Of a DNA stretch of 25,674 nucleotides, positions 14,804 through 23,900 are shown piece after piece (position 1 is the stretch's first letter; every line of letters starts with the position of its first letter). The notes beneath the pieces were generated by a model that was given only the letters and a program-made list of their open reading frames with translations, was not told the DNA's origin and did no database searches. A program made the translations under genes and the position numbers. Source of the DNA: Intestinibacter sp. (GTDB lineage: Bacteria > Bacillota > Clostridia > Peptostreptococcales > Peptostreptococcaceae); contig NZ_JALEXO010000075.1 of NCBI RefSeq assembly GCF_022780145.1, positions 1 through 25,674 of the forward strand, written 5' to 3'.

Positions 14804-15592
14804 ATGAGTTATTTAAAGGTTAGAAATGTAGAAATAGGAAAGGGAACCCCAAAGATAATTGTACCAATTTGTGATAAAACAAAAGAAGAAATATTAAAAA
14901 CAGCAAAGAAATTTTCTATTATACCAGTAGATTTTGATATACTAGATATCGACATCGTTGAGTGGAGAGTTGACTGGTATGAATACTACAATGATTGTGA
15001 AAAGATTGAAGAAGTGCTTGAAGACCTTAGAAAAATATTAAAAAATATACCACTTATATTCACAATAAAGACTAATAAAAGTCATGGAGAGGCAGACATA
15101 AAAGTAGAAGATTATGTGAATATATATAAAGAAGTTTGTGCAAGTAAATTAGTCGATATTATAGATATTGAAGACAGTATTGGAAAGGATAATATGAAGG
15201 ATATAATTGAATTTGCTAAGGATATGGGAACATATGTAATTGCAACTAATCATAATCTAACACATACTCCATCAAAGGCAGAAAGCATTGAAACAGCTAA
15301 AGAGTTAGAAGATATGGGAGCTGATATTATAAAAATAATAGCATCTCCACACAGCAAGTTAGATGTAGTTGAACTATTAGAGACAACGATTATTTTATCA
15401 GAGCATATAGTGAAGACTCCTATATGCGCAATATCAGTAGGTGAAAAGGGTGGCCTTAGTAGAATTTGTGGAGAATTTTTTGGCTCATGTATAACTTATG
15501 GTGTCAATAGAAAGAAAAGTGCTCCAGGACAGCCTAATATTGAAGATTTAAGTAATTTACTGAAATTAATACATAAAAATGTTGAAGCATAG
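14804..15592 (+). CDS. aroD: Type I 3-dehydroquinate dehydratase
   Basis: Interconverts 3-dehydroquinate and 3-dehydroshikimate through a Schiff base. The 262-residue barrel shows EWRVD (Glu53, Arg55, Asp57), catalytic His150 (TNHN), Schiff-base Lys177 (DIIKIIAS), Arg220 (GGLSR) and SAPGQ (239-243). All sit at a constant +7 offset from the residues I recall for the Salmonella enzyme. Two usual active-site positions differ: Lys89 replaces the Arg of FTxRT, and Ser93 replaces the Glu of the following EGG. The start has GAAGGGAGA 11 bases upstream and a closer AGGAG. The next gene is 113 bases downstream without a visible terminator, so co-transcription with the first AroQ-AroK fusion is possible. 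It may act anabolically or on imported quinate. Confidence 0.9.
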   Translation: MSYLKVRNVEIGKGTPKIIVPICDKTKEEILKTAKKFSIIPVDFDILDIDIVEWRVDWYEYYNDCEKIEEVLEDLRKILKNIPLIFTIKTNKSHGEADIKVEDYVNIYKEVCASKLVDIIDIEDSIGKDNMKDIIEFAKDMGTYVIATNHNLTHTPSKAESIETAKELEDMGADIIKIIASPHSKLDVVELLETTIILSEHIVKTPICAISVGEKGGLSRICGEFFGSCITYGVNRKKSAPGQPNIEDLSNLLKLIHKNVEA

Positions 15593-15705
15593 AAGGATTA
15601 TTAAACTATAGATAAAATGCATAAAAAATAGCCGATAAATCAATTAGACTAAAATATAATTTAGGTTTACTATCAAAATAAAACTAATTAAAAAGGGGAA
15701 AGAAA

Positions 15706-16485
15706 ATGAAGAATATTGAAAGTACTAGACAAAAAATTAGTGAATGTGATAGTAAAATAATAGAACTTTTAACAGAGAGAATGAATTATATTGAAGATAT
15801 AATCGCCTATAAAAAAGAACATGGTCTACCTATACTTCAAGAAGAATTCGAAGCTCAAAAAGAAGTAAGCTTAATGAAACAAGTAGAAAAAAATAAATTT
15901 CAAGATGAAATATTAGATGTATTTAGATATATTGTAGATAATGGTAAAAAAATACAAGCTAAAAACTTGTTCTCATATAATATATTCCTAATTGGATTTA
16001 TGGGTGTTGGTAAAAGTACAGTATCTTCTTATTTAGGTCATATGCTAGCTATGGAGGAAATAGAAACAGATGCCCACATTGTTAAAATGGAAGGTATGAC
16101 AATAAATGAAATGTTTAGTAGACGTGGAGAAGAGTATTTTAGACAATGTGAAACTAATACGCTTATATCTTTAAAACAAAAGAAAAATACTATCATATCA
16201 TGTGGTGGTGGTATGGCACTTAGAGATATAAACGTAGAATATATGAAACAAAGTGGGAAGGTAGTACTACTTACAGCATCTCCAGAAACTATATTTGAAC
16301 GTGTAAGATACAGCAACGAAAGACCTATATTAAATGGCAATATGAATGTAGACTTTATTTCTGATTTAATGAAAAAACGTGAGCCTAAATATTTAGCTGC
16401 AAGTGATATTATAGTATCTACTGATAATAAGACAATTAATGAAATTTGCGAAGAAATAGTTAGTAAACTTATAAAATCAGAATAA
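15706..16485 (+). CDS. Chorismate mutase-shikimate kinase fusion, copy 1
   Basis: Residues 1-88 are an AroQ-type chorismate mutase helical domain (IESTRQKISECDSKIIELLTER, YKKEHGLPIL). After a short linker, residues 92-259 are a shikimate kinase: P-loop GFMGVGKST (97-105), ETDAHI with Asp122 for shikimate, RRGEEYFR (139-146), CGGGM (166-170), and an Arg-rich lid around ERPILNG. One polypeptide would thus phosphorylate shikimate and rearrange chorismate to prephenate, two non-adjacent steps of the aromatic pathway. It aligns almost without gaps with the next gene. GGGG lies before ATG 15706, and a strong terminator follows the stop. Confidence 0.9.
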   Translation: MKNIESTRQKISECDSKIIELLTERMNYIEDIIAYKKEHGLPILQEEFEAQKEVSLMKQVEKNKFQDEILDVFRYIVDNGKKIQAKNLFSYNIFLIGFMGVGKSTVSSYLGHMLAMEEIETDAHIVKMEGMTINEMFSRRGEEYFRQCETNTLISLKQKKNTIISCGGGMALRDINVEYMKQSGKVVLLTASPETIFERVRYSNERPILNGNMNVDFISDLMKKREPKYLAASDIIVSTDNKTINEICEEIVSKLIKSE

Positions 16486-16499
16486 TATGTTTAAGCTTT

Positions 16500-16542
16500 A
16501 GTTACTAGGTAATAATTTAATTATTATTTAGTAACTTTTTTT
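16500..16542 (+). terminator. Intrinsic terminator between the two AroQ-AroK fusions
   Basis: A nearly uninterrupted 17-bp stem (16500-16516 with 16520-16536, two G-U pairs) runs into seven T residues. It makes the two fusion genes separate transcription units. Confidence 0.85.
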
Positions 16543-16673
16543 GATTTCTAATTAAAAAATAAAAGCATAATCTCGAAATTTGTTTGTAAAAGATAATAAA
16601 ATTAAAGCGAAAAATAAAGAAGATTAAAAAATAAAGAAAATTAAAAAATTAGTTTTTTAATTTGTTTGAAATA

Positions 16674-16702
16674 TTGAAAATACTTTAATATATTGCTATA
16701 AT
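16674..16702 (+). promoter_or_regulatory. Promoter of AroQ-AroK fusion copy 2
   Basis: TTGAAA (16674-16679), 17 bases, TATAAT (16697-16702), with an upstream TGC extended -10: a near-consensus sigma-A promoter. Confidence 0.75.
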
Positions 16703-16735
16703 TTAGTAAAATACAATTAGGTAAGGTGGGTACAC

Positions 16736-17512
16736 ATGAACAATATAGAAAAAATAAGAGCAAAAATAAGTATGTATGATGATGAAATTATAAAAATTTT
16801 ATCAAAAAGAATGGATTGTATCGATGAAATAATAGAATACAAAAAAGAAAATGGTATGCCAATACTACAACCTGAATACGAAGGTAAAAAAGAAATAGCA
16901 CTATGTAAAAAATTAAAAGATAACAAATACCAAGATGAAATAATGAACGTATTTAGATATGTAGTTAAAAACGCTAAAAAATATCAAGCTAAAAACTTAT
17001 TCCCATATAATATAATGTTAATAGGATTCATGGGATGTGGTAAGAGTACTATAGCAAATTACTTAAGTCATATACTTGAAATGGAAGATTTAGAAACTGA
17101 TGATTTTATAGTAAAAAGAGAAGATATGACAATAAATGAAATATTCCAAAGAAAAGGAGAAGACTATTTCAGAACTTGTGAAACTAATGCATTAAAAGAA
17201 CTACAAACTAGACAAGGAATAATAATTTCTTGTGGTGGTGGAATGCCAATGAGAGATGAAAACGTAGATTTAATGAAACAAAATGGTAAAATAGTATTAC
17301 TTACAGCTACTCCAGAAACTGTATACAACAGAGTAAAATACAGCAACCAAAGACCATTATTAAATGGAAATATGAACGTTGAATACATAAGCGATTTAAT
17401 GGCAAAACGTCAAGATAGATATGAATCTATAGCAGATATAGTAGTAAGCACAGATGACAAACCTATACATGTTATAGCAGAAGAAGTAGTAAGTAAATTA
17501 GCTACTTTATAA
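16736..17512 (+). CDS. Chorismate mutase-shikimate kinase fusion, copy 2
   Basis: A 258-residue paralog of the gene at 15706 with the same domain order. The AroQ chorismate mutase (1-88) contains IEKIRAKISMYDDEIIKILSKR and YKKENGMPILQ. The shikimate kinase has P-loop GFMGCGKST (97-105), ETDDFI, RKGEDYFR, CGGGM and QRPLLNG. All kinase and mutase motifs are intact in both copies, so neither is an obvious pseudogene. Its own strong promoter (TTGAAA-N17-TATAAT) and terminator make it independent of copy 1, which suggests one copy is for constant biosynthesis and the other is tied to the LysR/AroD unit. Codons resemble those of the highly expressed efp next to it. GGTGGG precedes ATG 16736. Confidence 0.9.
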   Translation: MNNIEKIRAKISMYDDEIIKILSKRMDCIDEIIEYKKENGMPILQPEYEGKKEIALCKKLKDNKYQDEIMNVFRYVVKNAKKYQAKNLFPYNIMLIGFMGCGKSTIANYLSHILEMEDLETDDFIVKREDMTINEIFQRKGEDYFRTCETNALKELQTRQGIIISCGGGMPMRDENVDLMKQNGKIVLLTATPETVYNRVKYSNQRPLLNGNMNVEYISDLMAKRQDRYESIADIVVSTDDKPIHVIAEEVVSKLATL

Positions 17513-17533
17513 TATTAAAAGTATTAAAAGAAA

Positions 17534-17580
17534 AAAATCCTTTCTTTATTATATAATTTAGGAAGGATTTTATAATTTTT
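17534..17580 (+). terminator. Intrinsic terminator after fusion copy 2
   Basis: An 11-bp stem with one G-U (17534-17544 with 17561-17571) is followed by a T-rich tract. Confidence 0.75.
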
Positions 17581-17705
17581 GAATAAATATTTTATATAGA
17601 GTCAAAATTATAATATATAATCAACTAAAATATCTAAAAACTTGTTTAGTTAAGATAATTTATGATATTATAGTATATATGATAAATCAAAATATATATT
17701 ATAAC

Positions 17706-17733
17706 TTGACAATTTGAGTGACATATATATAAT
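17706..17733 (+). promoter_or_regulatory. Promoter of efp
   Basis: Consensus TTGACA (17706-17711), 16 bases, consensus TATAAT (17728-17733), about 45 bases before the efp start. Confidence 0.8.
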
Positions 17734-17778
17734 AAAAATGATAAAACATAAGAAATTTATTTAGATGGAGGAATAATA

Positions 17779-18336
17779 ATGGTAACAGCAGGAGATTTTA
17801 GAAAAGGTGTAACTTTTGAAAAAGATGGTCAACCATGTTTAGTAGTTGACTTCCAACACGTTAAACCAGGAAAAGGTGCAGCATTCGTAAGAACAAAATA
17901 TAAAAACTTAAAAACAGGAGCTATAAGAGAAGAAGCTTTCAACCCAAGTGATAAATTCCCAAAAGCAATAATAGAAACAAAACAAATGCAATATTTATAT
18001 AATGACGGTGAATTATATTACTTCATGGATGAAGAAACTTTTGATCAAATACCACTAAACTATGATCAAGTTGAAGATGCTATAAAATTCTTAAAAGAAA
18101 ATGAAGTAGCTACTATAAGATTCTACCAAGGACAACCATTCCAAGTAGAAGCTCCAAACTTTGCAGAATTAGAAGTAACAGAAACTGAACCAGGAATAAA
18201 AGGTGATACAGCTAGTAACGTTACTAAAGCAGCTACAGTAGAAACAGGAGCAGTAGTTCAAGTACCTTTATTCATAAATGAAGGAGATAAAATAAAAATA
18301 GATACTAGAACTGGAGAATATTTATCAAGAGTTTAA
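17779..18336 (+). CDS. efp: Elongation factor P
   Basis: Relieves ribosome stalling at polyproline stretches. At 185 residues it has the standard length and the three beta-barrel domains. The N-terminal KOW-like domain has a tip loop KPGKGAAF with Lys32 as the conserved tip residue, which is modified in some bacteria; no modification gene is visible here. The C-terminal signature GDKIKIDTRTGEYLSR is complete. A GGAGG site precedes ATG 17779, and it has its own consensus promoter and terminator, so it is monocistronic. Confidence 0.97.
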   Translation: MVTAGDFRKGVTFEKDGQPCLVVDFQHVKPGKGAAFVRTKYKNLKTGAIREEAFNPSDKFPKAIIETKQMQYLYNDGELYYFMDEETFDQIPLNYDQVEDAIKFLKENEVATIRFYQGQPFQVEAPNFAELEVTETEPGIKGDTASNVTKAATVETGAVVQVPLFINEGDKIKIDTRTGEYLSRV

Positions 18337-18348
18337 TATTTTAGCATA

Positions 18349-18394
18349 AAAAAAGCTTATATATCTAATATTAATGGTATATGAGCTTTTTTAA
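18349..18394 (+). terminator. Intrinsic terminator after efp
   Basis: An extended stem (18349-18363 with 18378-18392, one G-U pair) begins with an A-run and ends in a T-run, so it may work in both directions. Confidence 0.82.
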
Positions 18395-18453
18395 AACATA
18401 TTAGTAAGTCTTTATTCTAAAGATTTTAAAAAAATGCAAAGGAGAGATTTATC

Positions 18454-19008
18454 ATGAAAAAACTAGGTGAAGAAGTTGCATATTTAAAAGGTTTAGCTGA
18501 AGGATTAGATATCGATGATAAGACTAAAGAGGGTAAAATGATCTGTAAAATTGTCGACGTATTAGATAGTTTTGCCGGCATAGTACAAGATTTAGAATAT
18601 TCAGTAGAGGATTTAGAAGACCAAGTAGAAGAACTAGAATATGAAATAGAAGAATTACAACAAGAAGTAGAAGACTTAGAAGAATGGTTGTACGATGAAG
18701 ATGACGACTATGAAGAAGATGAAGATGACTACGACGATGAATATGATGAAGATGAAGATTATGAAGAAGATGATTTAAGCTATATAGAAATGGAATGTCC
18801 AAACTGTTCAGAAGTTGTAGAAATCGATGAAGAATTACTATTTGATGATTCAGTAGATGTAGTTTGTCCAAACTGCCATGCTGTAATATTATCTTCTGAA
18901 GACGACTGTGATTGTGGCTGCGGATGTGGTTGTGAGGATGACGACTATGAAGATGATTGTGGTTGCGGTTGTGGCTGTGAAGACGGAGATGACGGTTGTA
19001 ATTGCTAA
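18454..19008 (+). CDS. CD1247-like acidic coiled-coil protein with zinc ribbon and Cys-rich tail
   Basis: The 184 residues have a conserved N-terminal helix (1-40: LGEEVAYLKGLAEGL, a CD1247 N-terminal domain as I recall). An acidic heptad coiled coil follows (about 46-80), then an Asp/Glu/Tyr-only stretch (81-108). A zinc ribbon is formed by CPNC (115-118) and CPNC (138-141). The tail is Cys/Gly/Asp-rich with eleven Cys between 152 and 184, in CGCGCGC-type runs. No signal peptide is present. The function is not known to me; the tail could bind soft metals. It lies between efp and rnc and has its own terminator. Confidence 0.8.
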   Translation: MKKLGEEVAYLKGLAEGLDIDDKTKEGKMICKIVDVLDSFAGIVQDLEYSVEDLEDQVEELEYEIEELQQEVEDLEEWLYDEDDDYEEDEDDYDDEYDEDEDYEEDDLSYIEMECPNCSEVVEIDEELLFDDSVDVVCPNCHAVILSSEDDCDCGCGCGCEDDDYEDDCGCGCGCEDGDDGCNC

Positions 19009-19032
19009 TAATGAATGTTTAGTTTAAAAAGC

Positions 19033-19064
19033 ACCTATGAAGTTCAAATCTTCATAGGTTTTTT
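19033..19064 (+). terminator. Intrinsic terminator after the CD1247-like gene
   Basis: A perfect 10-bp stem ACCTATGAAG/CTTCATAGGT (19033-19042, 19050-19059) is followed by a T-run. Confidence 0.88.
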
Positions 19065-19143
19065 AAAGTAAATATGTTTTAATTACAATGCGACCGGAGA
19101 TAAATTTAATAAACTAATTAATAATTTAGATGGAGGATACTTA

Positions 19144-19845
19144 ATGAAGATAAATAGAAAAATATTAAATAATATAGAGATGTTTGAAGAAAAAATAAAT
19201 TATAAATTTAACAATAAAGATTATATATTAGAGGCTTTAACACATAGTTCTTATTCAAACGAAAATAAGAACTGTCCTTTTAATGAGAGACTAGAATTTT
19301 TAGGAGATTCAGTTTTGAGTATAGTAATAAGTGACTATCTATTTAAAAAAGAAAAAAATTTACCAGAGGGAGAGCTTACTAAGATAAGAGCCAATATAGT
19401 TTGTGAGGAATCTTTAAGTGAGATATCTCAAAATATACATTTAGGTAAATATATGCTTTTAGGAAAGGGAGAAGAGGCTACAGGTGGTAGAGATAGAATA
19501 TCAATACTTGCAGATGCTTTAGAAGCTGTTATAGCAGCTATTTATCTAGATGGAGGGATGGAGCCTGCGAGAGACTTTATTTTAAAATACATGGATAAGA
19601 TAATAAATGATTCTATAAAAGGTAAGATATTTAGAGATTACAAAACATGTTTGCAAGAAGTACTACAAAGCAACGGAGAAAATAACATTTGGTATAAATT
19701 AGTAGACGAAAAAGGACCAGACCATAATAAAACATTCGTTATGGAGGTCGGTATAAACGACACTGTTTTAGGAAGAGGAGAAGGCAAGAGTAAAAAGGAT
19801 GCAGAACAAGTTGCAGCAAAATGTGCACTAGATAAAAGATTATAA
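19144..19845 (+). CDS. rnc: Ribonuclease III
   Basis: A double-strand-specific endoribonuclease for rRNA and mRNA processing. The 233 residues carry the signature ERLEFLGDS (48-56, catalytic Glu51 and Asp55), the second acidic pair in LADALEA (Asp124, Glu127), and a C-terminal dsRNA-binding domain from about residue 160 (SKKDAEQVAAKCAL). A GGAGG site precedes ATG 19144. The stop is adjacent to the ribosome site of the radical SAM gene, so rnc, radical SAM, smc and ftsY probably form one operon. Confidence 0.96.
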   Translation: MKINRKILNNIEMFEEKINYKFNNKDYILEALTHSSYSNENKNCPFNERLEFLGDSVLSIVISDYLFKKEKNLPEGELTKIRANIVCEESLSEISQNIHLGKYMLLGKGEEATGGRDRISILADALEAVIAAIYLDGGMEPARDFILKYMDKIINDSIKGKIFRDYKTCLQEVLQSNGENNIWYKLVDEKGPDHNKTFVMEVGINDTVLGRGEGKSKKDAEQVAAKCALDKRL

Positions 19846-19860
19846 GTGGAGGATATTTAT

Positions 19861-20928
19861 ATGAAAAAGAGAATAATACCTATATTCGTTCCTCATAGAG
19901 GATGTCCTCACGATTGTATCTTTTGCAACCAAAAGAAAATAACAGGAGTGAGTACTGAGGTTACAGCAGAAGATGCTAGAAATATAATAGAGGAATGTTT
20001 AAAAACTATAGATAAAGATACTGATGTGGAGATAGCGTTTTTTGGAGGAAGCTTCACTGCTATAGAAGAGGAATGCCAAAATGAATTACTAGCAGTTGCA
20101 AAGGAATATGTAGATAGAGGTCTAGTACACGAGATTAGAATGTCTACTAGACCGGATTGTATAAGCGACAGGATTTTAGAGAGATTAAAAAAATACAAAT
20201 CTAGTATAATCGAGCTAGGCGTTCAATCTATGGATGAAAAGGTGCTTATAGATAGTTTAAGAGGGCACGATATAGATTCAGTAATAAAAAGCTCTAATTT
20301 AATAAAAAAACACGGCATAAAGCTAGGATTACAGATGATGGTGGGACTTCCTTCTGATACAGAGGAAAAATGTATAAATACAGCTAGAGAATTTATAAAA
20401 TTAAAACCAGACTGTGTAAGAATATATCCTACATTAGTAGTTAAAGATACTGGACTTGAAACTCTTTTAGCAGAGGGAAAATATACGCCGTTTACTCTAG
20501 AAAAGTGTATAAATATTGTAAAAAAACTATTGGTTTTATTTTATGTAAACGATATAAATGTAATTAGAGTAGGACTTCAAGCTACAGACGATATACAATT
20601 AGGTAAAGGCGTCGTAGCAGGACCTTATCACCCTGCCTTTAGAGAGCTTACTGAAAGCGAAATGATAAAGGACTTCTTAGATTACGTTGTTTTAGAAAAT
20701 AAAATAGAAGGGAATTTAGTTGTAAAGACAAACAATAAAAATATTTCTAAAATAATTGGAAATAAAAAATCAAATAAAATATATATGAAACAAAAATACA
20801 ATATAAATCTAAAGACATTTCCAGAAGATTTACCAAAAGAAGAGATAATTATATCTTCAGACAAGGGAGAGTTTTCTGTTAAGATGGATCAAATTTACGA
20901 TAAATTACTAGAGATATATAACCTTTAA
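19861..20928 (+). CDS. Radical SAM protein, Elp3/HemN-like superfamily
   Basis: The Cys15-x3-Cys19-x2-Cys22 motif (RGCPHDCIFCN) binds the 4Fe-4S cluster that cleaves S-adenosylmethionine. The GGSFT motif and GVQSMDEKVL, GLQMMVGLP follow in the order usual for the Elp3-like fold. I chose ATG 19861 (355 residues) because GTGGAGG at 19846-19852 is its ribosome site; the upstream GTG 19846 lies within that site. The substrate is unknown. The gene commonly sits between rnc and smc in clostridia (recalled), hinting at an RNA or ribosome-related modification, but this is only context. Confidence 0.85.
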   Translation: MKKRIIPIFVPHRGCPHDCIFCNQKKITGVSTEVTAEDARNIIEECLKTIDKDTDVEIAFFGGSFTAIEEECQNELLAVAKEYVDRGLVHEIRMSTRPDCISDRILERLKKYKSSIIELGVQSMDEKVLIDSLRGHDIDSVIKSSNLIKKHGIKLGLQMMVGLPSDTEEKCINTAREFIKLKPDCVRIYPTLVVKDTGLETLLAEGKYTPFTLEKCINIVKKLLVLFYVNDINVIRVGLQATDDIQLGKGVVAGPYHPAFRELTESEMIKDFLDYVVLENKIEGNLVVKTNNKNISKIIGNKKSNKIYMKQKYNINLKTFPEDLPKEEIIISSDKGEFSVKMDQIYDKLLEIYNL

Positions 20929-20948
20929 TATTGAAGGGAGATGAAAGC

Positions 20949-23900
20949 GTGCATTTAAAGAGACTGGAATTAAAGGGATTTAAGTCTTTTCCAACAAAGA
21001 CAGAGATAAATTTTAACGAAGGAATAACAGCGATTGTAGGACCAAATGGAAGTGGAAAAAGCAATATATCCGATGCAGTAAGATGGGTTTTAGGTGAGCA
21101 AAGTATAAAAAGTCTTAGAGGAGACAAGCTAGAAGACGTTATATTTGCAGGTACAAATGATCAAAAGCCTATGAATTACTGTGAAGTAGCTCTAACTATA
21201 GACAATAGTGATGAAAAATTAGATATAGATTTTAGTGAAGTTACTATAAAGAGAAGAGCCTATAGAAATGGAGAGAGTAGTTTCTTTTTAAATGACAAAG
21301 CGTGTAGATTAAAGGATATAAAGGAATTACTACTAGATACAGGAATAGGTAAGGATGGATATTCTATTATAGAACAGGGAAAGGTAGACGAAATTTTGAG
21401 CAATAATCCTGTCAATAGAAGAAAAGTTTTCGACGAGGCTTGTGGAATATCAAAATACAGATATAAAAAGCTAGAAGCAGAGAAGAATCTAAAAAATACT
21501 AAGGAAAATCTAGAGAGAATAGAAGATATTTATATAGAAATAGAAAACAGAATAAAGCCTCTTTTTAACCAACAAAAAAAGGCCCTTAAGTATTTAGATC
21601 TTAGAGAAAACTTAAAAAAGCTCGAAGTAAATAATTACATCATAGAAATTAAAAAGATAGACCAAGAATTAGCTGAGATTACAAAGCATAAGGCAATACT
21701 TGTAAAGGAATTAAATGAAAAAGAAGAAATAAGAGTAAAAATGGAAAAAAATATAGATTTGACTAGTGAAGAAATCGAAAAGCTAGAGGAAAATATAGCT
21801 AGATTAAATGAATATATAGAATCTATAAAAAATGTAATAAACCAAAATGACTCTCAAATTTCTTTGATAAACGAGAGAATTAGTAATTCAAAACTTAATA
21901 TAGAAAACAATCAAAAAACTCTAGATGATTTTAAAGTTAAGCTAAAAGAAGACAACAGTAAATTAATAGAGTTAAAGCAAAAAAGAGAAGTAGAAAAAAA
22001 AGAAATTGAGGTGTTAGAACGAGATATCTCAGAAATTGAAAAAGAAAGCAACGAAAAAGAACAAAAATTAAATGAATTAAATAAAAATATAGAGCTACTT
22101 AAGGATAATATAATTACTTATTTAAATGAAAAACAAGAATTAAGTAATAATTTATCGACTTTAAGTGCAAATACTGAAAATATCAATCTTAGAAGTGAGA
22201 CTATTGAAAATAATATTTTAGAGATAAAAGCTTCATTAGAGGAAAAAAATTCTATCTATAGACAAAAAGAAGAAAATGTAATCCAAATGAAAAATAATTT
22301 AAATGAAAAGACATCTTCTTTGAGTGGTTTTAAAAACGATTTAGAGGATTACAAAAATCAAAATAAAAATATAGATATAAAAATACAAAACAACAACTAC
22401 ACTCTAAAAGAATGCTCTTCAAAGCTTCAAATATACGTAGATATGGAAAGGCATTATGAAGGCTTTAATAGAGGAGTAAAGGAAGTACTAAAAAATAAAA
22501 ATTTATCTGGAATATGCGGTGCATTAGGACAGGTTATAACTACTGATGAAAAATACGAAAAGGCTATAGAAGCTGCTTTAGGAGCTTATATGCAAAATAT
22601 TATAACAGTAGACCAATACGCTGCTAAAAATGCGATAAATTACCTTAAAAAAAATAATCTAGGTAGAGTTACTTTTCTTCCTATGAATGTAATTAAATCT
22701 AAAAAAATAAATGAAAATACTATAAATTCTAAGACTGAATATATAAAAATAGCGAGTGATTTAGTATCATTTGATGAAAAGTACAGAGATATAGTTGAAA
22801 ATATATTAGGTAGAACTATAGTAATAGACAACATAGACAATGGAATTAAATTCGCGAATGAAACTAATCATAGATTTAAAGTAGTAACTTTAGACGGAGA
22901 TATATTAAATCCAGGAGGATCTCTAACTGGAGGTAGCTTAAAGACTAGCGCTAATATCCTTTCTAGAAAGAGACTTATAAAGGATTTTGAAGATAAAATA
23001 GAAAAAATAAAAATAGAAAATCAAGAAAATGTTAGGTCTAAGGAGTTGATTTTAAACTCAATTAAAGAAGTAAAAGAAAATATATTGAGAAGTGAAGAAG
23101 AAATAAACGACCTTGAAAAGGACATTGTAAAACAAAACACTAAGCTTAAATCAATCGATTATGAAATAGCTTCTTTAAATGAAAATATAAACAAGCTAGA
23201 AAAAGAAAAAACTGGTCTTAGCTCAAATTTAGATTATACTTCTAATAAAATAAAGACGATTGAAGAAAAAATAAAAGAAATCGAGTTAAAGGAAGAGGAA
23301 AATAAAAGACAAATCGAAAATTTAACTAATATTAAAGAACTTCAAAGCTCTGATTTTGAAGAAGAAAAGAAAAAAATAGAAAATTTAAAATTAGATTTTG
23401 TTCAAAAAAGTGAAATATTTAAATCTACAGATTATGAGATAAAAAGAATTGAGGGTGAAATAAACTATAGAACGCAAAAAATTAGCGAGAGCAGCGATAC
23501 TATAAAAAAACTACAAAAAGAAATAGAGGATTTGCAAAGTAAATCTAAAATTCAAAAAAGAGAAAGCGACAATTTGAACAAGCAATTGAGCGAAAAGCAT
23601 AAAGAGCTAGATGGTAAAAATCAGACCAAAGCTAAGCTTAAAGAGACAATAGCTGATTTAAACAAAAAATTAAAATCATTTGAAAGACAAAACATGGAGC
23701 TTAGACAAAGTGAATTTAAAATAGACTCAAAAATAGAGAGGTTATCAGCAAACAAGGAAAATTACACAAATAGGCTGTTTGAGGATTACGACTTAACTTA
23801 TGTAAAAGCATTAGAATTAAAAGACGATTCTATTGAAATAAATAAAAAAATACTTGAATCGATAAAAAGAGAGATAGCAAGCCTTGGAAATGTAAATATA

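Noticed and set aside
18524..18871. Minus-strand 115-codon His/Leu-rich ORF
   Set aside because: It is a shadow of the repetitive Asp/Glu codons of the CD1247-like gene on the plus strand.
19846..19860. GTG 19846 as start of the radical SAM gene
   Set aside because: It falls within the GTGGAGG ribosome site of ATG 19861.
20931..20948. TTG 20931 as start of smc
   Set aside because: It overlaps the GAAGGGAG ribosome site; GTG 20949 gives the standard SMC N-terminus.
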